DNA of 64,000 nucleotides from Lepisosteus oculatus (lineage: Eukaryota; Chordata; Actinopteri; Semionotiformes; Lepisosteidae): assembly GCF_040954835.1 (NCBI RefSeq), contig NC_090707.1:25996570-26060569 (forward strand). The letters run 5' to 3'. The notes beneath the pieces are model-generated. The model did no database searches and was not told the origin of the DNA. It saw nothing but the letters and a program-made list of their open reading frames with translations. The position numbers and the translations under genes are program-made. This document shows positions 1-10,384 of the stretch, piece by piece. The first letter of the stretch is position 1. Every line of letters starts with the position of its first letter.

Positions 1-880
1 AGAAATGGGATGGATGACAGACGAGATAATAAAGAGTTTTAGTCATTATTTTGCATTCTTACATTTTATCTATACTGAGGCTCTGTTTAATACAATTTAT
101 GTTAATCAGTTAAAGTGGATTGATGTGTATAGTTTTAATAATCCAGTTACCCTGGTATCAGTTCACCTGTAGGCTTCAAAGCATTCTCTTCACACTGTAC
201 ATTTGTTTTCACAGTAAGGAAGACACGTGTAATAGACTGATGAACACGGCTTTTGGGCATTCCAGGATTTCTTCGTGCTTAACTCGGTGTCTTTTCTCAC
301 AGTGTTGTGCACTTCATATGACAACAACTCCACTCAGTAAACGTTTTAGTATTTTTTTATGTTTTGCTAATCAATTAAAAGCTCCACTATACACAAGGGA
401 CTTCTATTGGAGTTTACATAGCCTCATGCACAGTAGCATTAGTTATGTATAGACACTTCTCTGATTTTCAAAATAAGGATTTTCTGATTTTAAAAGGACT
501 AAGAGTTCATGGGAATTTCTAAAATAAGGATTTAAGGGTCGCAGTATTAATTTTCAGCTGATACAACAAATTATTTGCACAAAAAGGACATTTTCAGGAC
601 ATTGTGACTTAACTGTTCATCAAACTTGTGAATCTTTGCATTCAGGGTTTTTTTCCACATTTTACTGGTATCAATGACTTCAGCTATCTTTTAGTTTTCC
701 CATTTAAGTCTAGTTTAGTCAGTTACACAATGCAAAGATGAGAAATCTAGATAAATTCTCATTGTAGTTTCTTTTTTAGTCACAATTTGCCATAATCATT
801 ATAGAAGTCACTTCTGTGTACTCTTTATCTTCCCCTTTTATGCAGCCAAACGTAAAAAGCATTTGTTCCTAATCTCTACT
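1..880. other. AT-rich non-coding stretch, nothing recognised
   Basis: No exon with splice sites and no recognisable repeat was seen. The single 110-codon open frame at 120-452 has no recognisable domain or gene-like context. Confidence 0.5.
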
Positions 881-892
881 CGTGTTTTAGTT

Positions 893-1297
893 TAGTGTCA
901 GCTTCAAAATCCTCATGCTCACCTATAAGGCTCTGCATAGCTTGGCACCTTGGTACTCAACTGAGTTACTGTCACCCACCTCACAACCTTTGTTCCTCTA
1001 ATTCTGGTCTCCTTCTGTCCCCCAAGCCCTTCTACACTCCATAAATGAGAGGACCTTCTCCTACTACACCCCAAAGCTTTGGAATTCTATACCTAAGTAT
1101 ATCAGAGAGTCACATTTCCTAAGATCTTTCAAATCAAGATTCAAAACCTTCTTTAGAAGAGCTTTTGTTTAACTGGTTCAGTGTACCCCCTGGCTTTCCT
1201 ACTGTTACTTTTCAATATCCCCATCTACTGTCTCCTCTCAGTTGGTATTTTTTGAGAAGCCACTTTTAAAGGCAATATAAAAAATAAAGTTTATTAT
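893..1297 (+). mobile_element. L2-type LINE, degenerate 3' fragment
   Basis: The frame-broken translation matches the end of the reverse-transcriptase ORF that is well preserved at 14518-15021 (phrases equivalent to KILMLTYKALHGLAP and KLWNSLPKDIRESP). It ends with the tail of that element, including gagaagccacttttaaagg and the AT-rich tail. It carries several stops and indels, so it is an old 5'-truncated copy. Confidence 0.7.
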
Positions 1298-1599
1298 TTT
1301 GTAACATTAGTATTGTCACTGACTTGCATATACCATAATATGAATATGTAATTTGAATGTGTTGTACTATCCATGCTTAATGAACCCAGTTTATTTTTAC
1401 TTTGCAAATGATGATATAAATCACCACCATGAAAGTATTATTGGTTCTGACTCAACAGCTCCTGGTACTAGGTCAGTCGAGAATCCTGGGAGTTCCTTGC
1501 TAAAGTTGGTCAGTATCAGCTGGGGAAAGTTAATTTAATTAATGAGTACATTACAGTTAGAATTTTTATGTAAGGGATTACTTTGTAATATTAGCAAGA

Positions 1600-2010
1600 C
1601 ATTGTATCACGCCCAGAAAGAAAGAGGCTCACATCCCACGGTAATCAGGTAGGAACGCAGTTCTTCCCCGAATGAACGCATTTCTCACGGGAATCCAATT
1701 ACACGCTCGGGTCGTGTACAGATTCGCCCCTTCTTCCATCAAGCCGGGTCCTCATCTAATCAACCCGATCGTCTATGAAAGACCTGAACTGCCATGGAGA
1801 AAACGCTCTGTCATTTGAGCTCTCAGAGTGTTACGCTCTGTCCTTTCATCGTATCTCTCGGTACTTTCGAACGAAGTTTAGAAAAAAAAATGTTCCTGAC
1901 TTCTAAGCCCGAACGCCCGATTCCTGAATTAGCCCTGACCCTGTTCTGCCTGAAATGTACCCGTGGCTCATTTTCCTGCCGGTGTAACTAGCCTTTTCTC
2001 TGCCTGCTTA
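1600..2010. other. GC-richer block of unknown origin
   Basis: Base composition and CpG content exceed those of the flanks. No conserved protein, splice pattern or paired terminal repeat was recognised. It abuts the tail of the minus-strand 5S-SINE at about 2018 and may be a fragment of another repeat into which that SINE inserted. Confidence 0.3.
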
Positions 2011-2017
2011 TTCAGAA

Positions 2018-2605
2018 TAATAATAATAATAATAATTGCTTACACTTATATAGCGCTTTTCTGGACACTCCACTCAAAGCGCTTTACAGGTAATGGGGAC
2101 TCCCCTCCACCACCACCAATGTGCAGCATCCACCTGGATGATGCGACGGCAGCCATAGTGCGCCAGAACGCTCACCACACATCAGCTATCAGTGGGGAGG
2201 AGAGCAGAGTAATGTAGCCAATTCATAGAGGGGGATTATTAGGAGGCCATGATGGGGTAAAGGCCAGGGGGGAAATTTGGCCAGGACACCGGGGTTACAC
2301 CCCTACTCTTTTCGAGAAGCGCCCTGGGATTTTTAATGACCACAGAGAGTCAGGACCTCGGTTTTACGTCTCATCCGAAGGACGGCGCCTGTTTACAGTA
2401 TAGTGTCCCCGTCACTATACTGGGGCATTAGGACCCACATGGACCACAGGGTGAGCGCCCCCTGCTGGCCCCACTAACACCTCTTCCAGCAGCAACCTTA
2501 GTTTTTCCCAGGAGGTCTCCCATCCAGGTACTGACCAGGCTCACACCTGCTTAGCTTCAGTGGGTTGCCAGTTGTGAGTTGCAGGGTGATATGGCTGCTG
2601 GGAAC
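2018..2605 (-). mobile_element. 5S-rRNA-derived SINE (SINE3/DeuSINE-like), near full length
   Basis: Read on the minus strand, the head (about 2605-2510) resembles 5S rRNA, including gaagctaagcagg and a relative of the box C region. A central body and a tail with gcgctatataagtg and an (ATT)n run follow. Flanks share a candidate imperfect target duplication (ctctgcct...ttatt near 2000 and 2612). 5S-derived SINEs are transcribed by RNA polymerase III from internal type 1 promoters and moved by LINEs. Other copies lie at 5178, 20996, 45668 and 63428. Confidence 0.8.
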
Positions 2606-2763
2606 TTCACTCTGCCTTTTTATTTCCCTTCTCTCGGCAACCGAAATCCGGAAATCGCCAATCTGCAGTTGGATTGCCTGCTTGTTTTTAGATGCACGTC
2701 ATAATGCAGTGAGGGAGAATAATTTTTTAAAACTCACGATGTACAGTGATCTATCTGGTGTAT

Positions 2764-2902
2764 TGTAGCGCTCTCGGGTTCACGTGGGTATGCACCCTCG
2801 CCGCTGCCACCTCAGGTCAGCCCCCTCCACCGCTGGGGACTCAAACCCGGGCCTCCAGCATCATTCAACAGTGACCCAAGCAGCTGAGCTAAAGGGAGAT
2901 CT
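2764..2902 (-). mobile_element. tRNA-like short element, 5'-truncated copy
   Basis: On the minus strand it contains a box A-like tagctcagctg and a box B-like gggtttgagtcc, and ends with acgtgaacccgagagcgctaca. The same unit occurs at 3684, 45124 and 47771. Confidence 0.7.
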
Positions 2903-2904
2903 GC

Positions 2905-3680
2905 ATGCTTGTGTTGCTATTCCCAAAATATATTTTTCATGATTATGAACTGAACTAATTTTAACAAATTAACATATGTGATAAAGTATCCTAAATTAAG
3001 TAAAAATTGTGTCATACTGTACATTTCAGTGAAGCACTGAAGCCTGTGCAACTCTTCCATTACCTGAACACCTCCATTACTCTTTCAGCCTTCAGTAATA
3101 TTTTTAAAAACACTTTGTTCAGAAAATGTGACTAAAAAGGCCACAAACACACTCTAGCACTTTACATATGTATTTATTAAAAATACTGCAAAAAAAAACA
3201 TTTTAGATCAATAATAATGCTAGTGTGGATGTGGAGATACTTTTCTTGTATGAATCAGATTTTTAGAATAAAAAAACATTTTATATAGTGGCTTTAAAGT
3301 TATGGAAGCGCATTGCTGCCACTAAGGGGAAAAAAAATTGCCCCCTTATCTCGTAATTACAACATAGCAATGCTTGTGTCAGTGTATGTACAACCTGTTA
3401 CGTTGTGGACTGAACGCATGTAGAAGCTCTGGTGAACTTGGCTGGCACTTTCAGTTTAATGATTGTGTCCAGTGCTGCAGAATTTGTACAGATTTCAACT
3501 GCGATTTAGTCATAATGAAATCTTGCAATTTTTTTTGTAAATATGAACAGAATCATTACAAGCAAGAGGACAAGTTTTGTGGGAGTTAGAGATCAAAGCA
3601 ATGATGGTTCCATTATGAACAGTTACACTTGCAATCACTTTCACTGCTTAAAAAGGTAAGTCCGCACATAGCGATATAGG
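2905..3680. other. AT-rich non-coding stretch, nothing recognised
   Basis: No conserved exon or repeat was seen. The 71-codon frame at 3374-3589 has no recognisable features. Confidence 0.45.
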
Positions 3681-3683
3681 AAT

Positions 3684-3913
3684 TGTAACGGACACGGCCG
3701 ACATTACAGGTTGTGCGAGCCGGTTGCCAGCGCGGTGACGTCACCGCCCTTTCCTGTGAAGGGCAGGGACCTCAGCAACCAGGCTGAGGGGAGATCTCCC
3801 TTAAACTCAGCCGGCTGGTTCCCTGTGGAGTGTCGCCAGAGACTCGGGTTCGAGGGCAGACCTTAGGCGGGAGCCGCGAGGGTGCAAACCCACAAGAACC
3901 CGAAAGTGCTATA
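3684..3913 (+). mobile_element. tRNA-like short element, full-length but diverged
   Basis: It begins with tgtaacgg and ends with gtgctata, matching the termini of the copy at 45124. A tRNA-like core sits in the middle, with a diverged box A region and box B gactcgggttcgag. A Penelope-type terminal repeat follows directly. Confidence 0.7.
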
Positions 3914-3915
3914 GT

Positions 3916-3976
3916 ATTAAAGGTTTATTCCATGCTGAAAAGAAAAGAAACACAATGTTTTGGCTGTGAGGGCTTC
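3916..3976 (-). repeat. Penelope-like terminal repeat fragment
   Basis: It contains aggtttattccatgctgaaa and a degenerate copy of the hammerhead-like segment, in the reverse orientation to the copy at 7171-7240. It joins directly to antisense L2 sequence on its right. Confidence 0.6.
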
Positions 3977-4378
3977 ACGTAGTGGAAGCAAGCATTGTGG
4001 AGAGAATCTGATGCCGGATGTTGTCAATGTTGAGGCTAAAGAGCTCTAAGAATGTATTGCCAAGTTGGGGTTGGAAGGGTAATGTGGTGGGCCAGTTTGG
4101 CTTTAGCAGTTTATTCATGGTGGAAAACAGGTGTCTAGAATTGTTATGGTTGTTCTCAATGACATGGGAGAAATAGCTTGATCTAGCAGACTCTAGTGCA
4201 TCCTTTTATTCAGTCGAGTGCTCCTTTCAAGACTGAAAATGTATGTTTAGGCCAGAAAGACCTAGTTTGCGGGAAACTGCCTTCATTGAGCGCAGCTGGT
4301 CAGCATACCAGTGGGCACAATGAGTAAAGGAGATGCTCTGAGTTTTAAGAGGAGCTAAGGTGTCAAGAATAGTCAAGA
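3977..4378 (-). mobile_element. L2-type LINE, internal fragment (endonuclease-RT linker)
   Basis: Minus-strand translation gives L2-like linker sequence: TILDTLAPLKTQSISFTHCA, then a KDALESARSSYFS-like stretch and ENNHNNSRHLFSTMNKLL, with occasional breaks. This precedes the reverse-transcriptase core in fish L2 ORFs. The right-hand part (4239-4378) recurs at 14321-14480 as part of a larger duplicated segment. Confidence 0.65.
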
Positions 4379-4774
4379 AAAATATTAAACATTTGTACTT
4401 TGTCCTTTACAGAATCGGAATTCAAAAAGCAGGAAAATGAGGACAGAGCAGAATTTGCAAACATTCATTGGTCAACTGATCACCAGCTGCGAAAATACAC
4501 AGAGCACGAGAGTGAAAAGTGTGAAATAGAAAATTCTAAATCAAAAAGAATAGTTAAGTGGTCAGAATCCAAAAATAATTAATTTCAGATATGCACTAAA
4601 AATGCATTATGTGTGTTGTCGTTGTAGAATCTCTAAGGCTTCAACAAAAACGTAGAACCATTTTTCTGGACATTGTTCAAGTGTGGCAAACCCTGGTCCT
4701 GGAGAGCCACAGTCCAGCAAATATTATACATCATCTTTCCATCATTTTCTAAAGACTCAGAAGATGTTAATATT
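4239..4774 (+). repeat. Duplicated segment, copy 1 (empty site for the L2 at 14484)
   Basis: About 536 bp nearly identical to 14321-15643 once the L2 insertion in that copy is removed. The unit joins an antisense L2 fragment to a novel part with a 57-codon open frame. At 4392-4410 the sequence ttgtactttgtcctttac is uninterrupted, which gives the pre-insertion state of the other copy. Confidence 0.85.
4412..4582 (+). other. Conserved open frame in duplicated segment (possible captured terminal exon)
   Basis: A splice-acceptor-like tract, tttgtcctttacag, precedes an open frame beginning ESEFKKQENEDRAEF and ending with KWSESKNN and TAA. The protein is charged and has no recognised domain. The paralogous frame at 15280-15450 differs by two synonymous changes and one replacement (S to L near the end). 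It might be the last exon of an unidentified gene carried by the duplication, or simply a recently duplicated frame. No ATG lies in frame upstream. Confidence 0.3.
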
Positions 4775-4779
4775 AAGTA

Positions 4780-5170
4780 TATCAGTATCTCTCAGGGTTC
4801 AAAGAAAACATAAAAATATAAGAAAAGTTTTTAGGATTTGTAAATCTGAACAGTGAGTATTTATTGTAATATATGCATTTTCTTTAGAACTGAGTTCAGT
4901 TACTTCAATATCTATTTTCTTGTACAATCCAGTGTAGTACATTTTAAGGTTAGTGCTGTTGTATTTAGTTACTAGAAGAACCTTGTTATTCTTAGAATGA
5001 TTGGTCAGGAGTGTATCCCCAATATTTCAGGCTTAATCTTATCTACCGCTGAATATACAGTATGGGGGTACCCCACTCCCTTAGAATACAGCACTACAAG
5101 GATACAAAGATTATGTTGGGAATCAGAAAAGTCACAAACATGGTCAGATGGATAATTTCAGAGTAAAACA
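4780..5170. other. Non-coding stretch, nothing recognised
   Basis: AT-rich sequence between the duplicated segment and the 5S-SINE. No exon or repeat assignment was possible. Confidence 0.4.
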
Positions 5171-5177
5171 ATGTACA

Positions 5178-5560
5178 ACAGCCAACAGCCATATCACCCT
5201 GCAGCTCTCAACTGGCTACCCACTGAAGCTAAGCAGGGTTGAACCTGGTCATTACCTGGATCAGAGACCTCCTGGGAAGCTATGGTTGCGACTGGAAGTG
5301 GTGTTAGTGGGACCAGCGGGGGGCGCCCACCCTGCGGTCTGTGTGGGTCCTAATGCCCCAGTATAGTGGCAGGGACACTATACTGTAGTGAGTGTTGTCT
5401 TTCGGATGAGACGTTAAACCGAGGTCCTGACTCTCAGTGGTCATTAAAGATCCCCCGGCCATTCCTCGATAAGAGTTGGAAATTATCCTGGTGTCCAGGC
5501 CAAATTTCCCCCCCTTGGCCTTTACTGTGTTCCCCCCCTTGGCCTTTACATAACTAGAGT
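5178..5560 (+). mobile_element. 5S-rRNA-derived SINE, diverged, 3'-truncated
   Basis: The 5S-like head includes gaagctaagcagggttgaac and tacctggatcagagacctcc. The central body (tgccccagtatagtgg, ctttcggatgagacg) follows. The usual tail is missing: after about 5560 the sequence switches to a different SINE tail. Confidence 0.8.
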
Positions 5561-5564
5561 TCCC

Positions 5565-5660
5565 ATGTATGATTGGCTTGCACTTGCCCTGCGATGGACT
5601 GGCGCCCTGTCCAGGGTGTACCCTGACTTGTGCTCGTTGCTTGCTGGGTAGGCTCCCACG
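5565..5660 (+). mobile_element. Fragment of tRNA-derived SINE 3' region
   Basis: It contains ctgcgatggactggcgccct and gggtaggctcc, typical of the 3' half of the dispersed SINE seen more completely at 34409-34740. Joined to the 5S-SINE body, it may be a chimeric insertion. Confidence 0.5.
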
Positions 5661-6384
5661 AGACTGTATGGTAAATGACAAAACATGACAATGTACAACA
5701 ACAGAGGGGCTAGTCAATTTGCTTTAGCACATTCTCTGTTGCTTATAACAACCTTGACCAGGAGTGGTAAAGGAACTGAAAGCATTCTCATTCAATAACC
5801 CTTTTTACCAAGAGGTTAGTGGAGTTGCCATGAGCACCAGAATGGGACCCAGCTATGCCAATATTTTTGTCGGCTGGATAGAAGAACGCTTCTTCGCTTC
5901 CTACACTGGCTATGTCCCTGACCTCTACAAGTGATACATTGATGACTGCTTCGGTGCCGCCACATGCTCTAACAACCAGCTTGAGTGCTTTCTGCATCAT
6001 TTCACCAACTTCCACGCATCCCTCAAATATACAGTTAACATATCTTCCACTACTCTTCTGTTTCTAGACATCAACTTCTCCATTAACTATCTCCGACTTT
6101 TTACTTCGGTCTATTACAAACCCACGGATTCACACAGCTATCTCCTGTATAGCTCATTTCACCCCAAACACACTAAAAACTCTCTCCCTTTTTCACAGCT
6201 CCTTAGGCTACAACAATTATGCAGCGATGACACAGATTTCCAGAACCAAGCCCTCAAAATGTACTCCTTTTTCACCAACAGAGGATCCCCTAGCAGTGTT
6301 ATTGACAGGGCCCTTGCCTGAGCCAAAAACACCCCTCGGACCCTCAACACAATAAGGAACTCCCACCGTAACAACCGCATTCCT

Positions 6385-6996
6385 TTGGTGCTTCCCTACC
6401 ACCCCAACACACTTCCAATCCCCAGGACTATTAACGACAACTTTTCCATCCTTCAGGATGATCCCTCCATTGGGGCCCTCTTTTCTATCTACCCCATCAT
6501 CTCATATTGCCGACCACCTAATCTGTGTAACCTTCTTGTTCACAGCTCCCTTGACCGCCCTCAGCAACCATCCACACCAGGCACTTTCCCTTGCAACAGA
6601 GCTCGCTGTATCACCTGCAAGTACACATTTACCACCACACTCATTCAAGGCCCCTCAGGACAATTCTGGATTACCCAGATGGCATCTTGTACATCCAGCA
6701 ACCTTATTTACTGTATCTCTTGCAGTAAATGCCCAGCCATCTTCATTGGAGAAACAGGAAGGAGACTCGGAGACCGCTTCAGAAAACACGTCAGGGCTGT
6801 GAAGATTAAAGATCTCTCTAAGCCCATTGTTTCTCATTTCACCACTGATGGCCATGACCACTCTAATCTCTCCGTCTGTGTTCTCAAAGATGGTTTTCCA
6901 AAGTCATACATCAAAAAGACTACAGAAACCAAAATTATCCTGCAGCTAGGATCACACCTTCCCCCTTCTCTTAATGACAGACTACATTTCTTATAA
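6385..6996 (+). pseudogene. GIY-YIG endonuclease part of Penelope-like ORF
   Basis: This is the open C-terminal 203 codons of the element ORF; its ATG is internal to the original reading frame, so the frame is a remnant and not an independent gene. The stretch PRTINDNFSILQDDPSIG is repeated in the second Penelope copy (40664-40870). The endonuclease signature is Y-C-I-S-C, then C-P-A-I-F-I-G-E-T-G-R-R-L. The family uses this nuclease to nick the target for reverse transcription. Upstream RT sequence is in frame only with stops. Confidence 0.75.
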
Positions 6997-7165
6997 ATTC
7001 TCTCTATTCATTGTAGGTTTAATTTCACACTTCTCTACACCTATTCTGACTTCACACCTCCTGATTGGCCTCTCTTTCTGTTCCCTTGCTCCTGCCCCTC
7101 GCTCCTCCTCTATCCCAGCTTTTGTTCTCCTGCTACGTTACCTTTGCTTACTGCCCTCTTTTTCT

Positions 7166-7201
7166 CCCACCTGAAGAAGGCTCCATGGCCGAAACGTTGT
7201 G
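7166..7201 (+). ncRNA. Minimal hammerhead-ribozyme-like motif at Penelope 3' terminus
   Basis: The core reads CTGAAGA (7171-7177), a short stem II (GGCT/GGCC around CCAT, 7179-7190), GAAA (7191-7194), then CGT and a T at the expected cleavage position (7198). Stem I is CAC (7168-7170) with GTG (7199-7201). Stem III is only the palindrome ACGT (7194-7197), which cannot fold on itself but could pair between two molecules. Minimal hammerheads of this architecture, proposed to act as dimers, are known from animal Penelope-like elements. Confidence 0.65.
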
Positions 7202-7299
7202 TTTTCTTTCTTCTCTTTTCAGCATGGAATAAACCTATTACTTGTTCCTTTGCAGCCTACGCATGCTGATGCAGCTACGCACCTGAACTACAGGAGTGT

Positions 7300-8110
7300 T
7301 GAAGACTATGTAAATTGCCCAGAGCCTAGAGGTTTTAAATTCCACGTGGGATGTTGTCGTTGTACCCTTGTGCAAAGACTTTCAATGAATTGCTCCAGTA
7401 TAAAAGGTCTGCTGTATAAAAGGGTCTTAAGGTTTTCATTGTAATTAAGAATTTGTTTTTATTTTACTTGCCTGGTAATAATTAAAATAATACAATATGA
7501 TTAATAGCATTTTGTTAGCAACATAATCTACTGTATGTCTCATTCATCAGTAAAGTAGTAGTAAATAAAACCCAAAACAGCAAAACCAGTGTGATTTGTC
7601 CATCTCCAAGACAATTAAGAAGAAAATCCACAACATAAAATAGCAGTTAAAATTTAGGATTCAAATACCAGCATCCCAGCAAAATAGAAGTGATGGTCAT
7701 CAGGCATCTCTCTATTCAGAGAAATATGGTACAATGATTGGGTGTGTGGAAGTTTTCCCGAATCTACAACTGTGTGCTTTAAGCTATCTCTCCGTGTTTA
7801 AAGGCTGAAGTGTTACAGGGTCTAAGTACACATAGCAGAATTAAATCTCCAGGACCAGAGACATTTTCACAATTGTTCTAAAAAAATGAGGAATGTTATT
7901 TATAAACTATTACTAATATTGTGTTCTTCAATAAAAGGATGAAATTAGGGGGTTTGGAAGGGAGTGGTCAAAGTATAGCTTTGAGACACTATACACCTCA
8001 GTTATATGCAGAGTTGTGCAAAGGTTTCTCAAAATAAAACTGTTTTTTGAACCTCATAACACAATAAAAATTTAACAAAATCTCAAATTGCTGGTGTATT
8101 TAATGAAATG
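7300..8110. other. Non-coding stretch, nothing recognised
   Basis: AT-rich sequence between two Penelope terminal-repeat copies. No exon was supported. Confidence 0.4.
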
Positions 8111-8112
8111 TA

Positions 8113-8235
8113 AAGGTTTATTCCATGCTTAAAAGAGAAGAAAGGAAGCACCACGTTTCGACTCACACACGAAGAAGGCTCCACAGCCGAAACGTGGTGT
8201 TTCCTTTCTTCTCTTTTCAACATGGAATTAACCTT
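8113..8235. repeat. Penelope terminal-repeat hairpin (48-bp arms)
   Basis: The left arm (8113-8160) and right arm (8188-8235) are reverse complements with about four mismatches, separated by 27 bp. The right arm matches the Penelope 3' terminus at 7191-7240. The spacer retains a hammerhead-like stem II (GGCT-CCAC-AGCC) and GAAA, but the CTGA core reads ACGA, so the motif is broken. Confidence 0.8.
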
Positions 8236-8239
8236 GACT

Positions 8240-9392
8240 TGTTCCTTTAAAACCTAGTATAATCTACGTGTATATTTATGAAAGCAGCATCTCTACTTGT
8301 GAACACTACGTGACAGACAAATTCTCGAAAAATTAACAAGTTTGTCATTATGCTTTGTTGCTTTATGATTTAAAAATGGGGAGGGGAGAAAGCGTAGAAG
8401 CTTATGCTTTTTGTTAGACATAATACGTAACCAGAAATAATAATCTAAAAATAACGAATCGGTTGTTTCAAATGCTGAGATTATAAACGCATTTTATGTT
8501 TCTTCACAGTATGAGCTTTCGTGCTTGCCATAGTTTTAAAGGAATCGTACTGTCGTAGGGGTGAGGACATTGTTTCTTAGTAAAGGTCGTCGAGAAACAG
8601 CATATTCAAGGTTTGTTTTTCCAAAGTGTATTTAAAAAACAGTCGTGGTCACTATTTAACACGGTATAAAACAAAGAACAAAACAGTTTATATTTAAAAT
8701 CTGAGTGAACTAAAAATGTACATTAAGTACATTTTGGTTTAATAAAGCGGCTATTGTAAAAGAAATGGTATTTCTTATTTAGTGTAAAATAATTTATAAT
8801 CTTATCATATTCTCATCATTTCTAATAGTATGTTAATGTGTAAATCGTTTTTTGCAAAATATAATTTTAATATTTCTCTGCAAACAGTCCGTACGGGCAT
8901 GAACTGTGCAGAGGTGCTGAAACAGCGATACATAGGAGAATGTTTTAGTTTGCAATTACACCTAGGTCCTGCTTTATTGCTACAGATCAGCTTGCATAAG
9001 AATAGTTTCTTTGTTACAAAAACATATGAAGGAATCGATGCTTTGTTTGAAAATGTCTTAACGGAGTTTTAAAATAATATCCGCCAATATAACTTTAGAA
9101 CACTGATATTACAAAACAATCATCTGTTCTGCTATGAATAATAATTAAGAATAATGTTTTTAAAATGATCAACTTTTAAACTATTGTGTTGCCGGTATTT
9201 TGTATGAATTTGCGGTCTTTTGTCACAATGTTTTTAATGTAAATTGCCTGTAGATTTTAGTCATCGAAGTCCTCTTATAAAAAAAACACCATGGTAGGAT
9301 ATCAATAGTGTATGTTAATTTGGAATACTTAGATGAAATATTTTACTTTTAAGCGGACGGTGGAGTGTAAATAACACTCAATATTTTTTCAG
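8240..9392. other. Upstream region of NDUFB3
   Basis: AT-rich. The first NDUFB3 coding exon starts just after an acceptor (AG at 9391-9392), so an untranslated first exon and promoter should lie in or upstream of this stretch. I could not place the exon. The 80-codon frame at 8830-9072 has no recognisable features. Confidence 0.35.
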
Positions 9393-9394
9393 GC

Positions 9395-9522
9395 ATGGGT
9401 CACGATCATGGACACGGCAAACTGGAAATGCCAGACTACAGACAGTGGAAAGTTGACGGCACCCCCCTGGAAGAGACACAGAAGAGGCTTGCTCAGCTGG
9501 GGCTGAAAGATCCTTGGGCTCG
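9395..9522 (+). CDS. NDUFB3: NDUFB3 coding exon 1
   Basis: Acceptor AG at 9391-9392, exon from 9393 with ATG at 9395, donor gtatgg at 9523. It ends in phase 2 (CG). Confidence 0.93.
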
Positions 9523-10149
9523 GTATGGAATATTTACTTCTTTTCTGGTGTGAATACATTTTTTAACAAAATTTTGTGATCCACATCCACAGCAAAATAG
9601 CTGAGGATAAGCTCCAAACCAGATACAAAGGCAGACTTTCTAATATTTTTGTAATCATTTTGGAAATTGGATACAGAAAGCTTGTTTAATATTGATGCAT
9701 TTCTGGATCGAAACTAGGTTAGCTGCTTTTTAGCAAAATGACCTGTTAATATTGATACTTTTAAGTCTTTTATTTAAGCAGATACAGGTAAGTCCATGGA
9801 CAACAAATCCTCAATTACAATGACAACCTAGAGATTACTTACATACACACCAGAGGACTTACTGACACAATTTGACCAATGTACTTTGATACAAGCACAG
9901 TATCCTGGGATTTTTACCCACCATGTGCCTTCGGTCATTATATGTAAATAACATTAGGATGTGGAGAAGTATACTAATATATTTCAATTTTTCTGTAGAA
10001 ACGAAGCTTGGAGATTCATGGGTGGCTTTGCTAAACCAGTTACCTTCAGAAATGTCCTCTTCAGAGGCTTCAAGTGGGGCTTTGCAGCATTTGTGGTTGC
10101 GCTCGGAGTGGAGTACGCCTTGTTCCCACCCAAGAAAGGACATCATTAA
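9395..10149 (+). CDS. NDUFB3: NADH dehydrogenase [ubiquinone] 1 beta subcomplex subunit 3
   Basis: NDUFB3 is a small accessory subunit of mitochondrial complex I, in the membrane arm at the inner membrane. Coding exons are 9395-9522 and 9999-10149, joined across a CG|A split arginine codon. The 92-residue product begins [20 protein letters not shown], continues through [20 protein letters not shown], and ends with FPPKKGHH. One membrane segment is visible (about [17 protein letters not shown]). Human NDUFB3 is 98 residues, so the length fits. The ATG is preceded by a splice acceptor, so the 5' leader is on an upstream exon. In mammals CFLAR follows NDUFB3, as here. All family hallmarks are present and the frame is intact. 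Confidence 0.96.
9999..10149 (+). CDS. NDUFB3: NDUFB3 coding exon 2 (terminal)
   Basis: Acceptor tttttctgtag, then A completing the arginine codon. It encodes [13 protein letters not shown] through GHH and TAA at 10147-10149. Confidence 0.95.
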
Positions 10150-10376
10150 TGAGCTTCATGACTACCCTGGACAGTACTTGGCAGCGTGGCAGTTATTTGA
10201 TCATAAGAAATAATAATTTCCACTGAACCTACAGCCATCATTTTCACCGTCTGGTATCACCTTCTGATGATATTTAATTTGCACTCTTCCTTCTTCTTTT
10301 TGTGTTAAACGATACAGAGATTGTGGAAGACAAGCTGAGTAGACCTGTGTAAATGATGAATGCTATTTACTAAAGT

Positions 10377-10382
10377 AATAAA
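10377..10382 (+). other. Candidate NDUFB3 polyadenylation signal
   Basis: AATAAA 228 bp past the stop codon, followed by AT-rich sequence. Confidence 0.6.
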
Positions 10383-10384
10383 TT

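Larger units (their letters stand above)
5785..7300 (+). mobile_element. Penelope-like retroelement (RT plus GIY-YIG endonuclease), inactive
   Basis: Penelope-like elements encode a telomerase-related reverse transcriptase fused to a GIY-YIG endonuclease. The 5' part translates to an RT fragment with GPSYANIFVGWIEERFF and a YIDD catalytic box (5935-5946) directly preceded by an in-frame TGA at 5932. A second stop follows near 6321. The open 3' part (6385-6996) holds the endonuclease: LIYCISCSKCPAIFIGETGR, then an R-x-L-x-x-R-x-x-x-H pattern. The element is 5'-truncated. Its 3' end carries a hammerhead-like motif (7166-7201) and the terminal sequence aggcatggaataaacctatt-like that recurs as hairpins elsewhere. 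A related copy is at 40655-43005. Confidence 0.85.
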
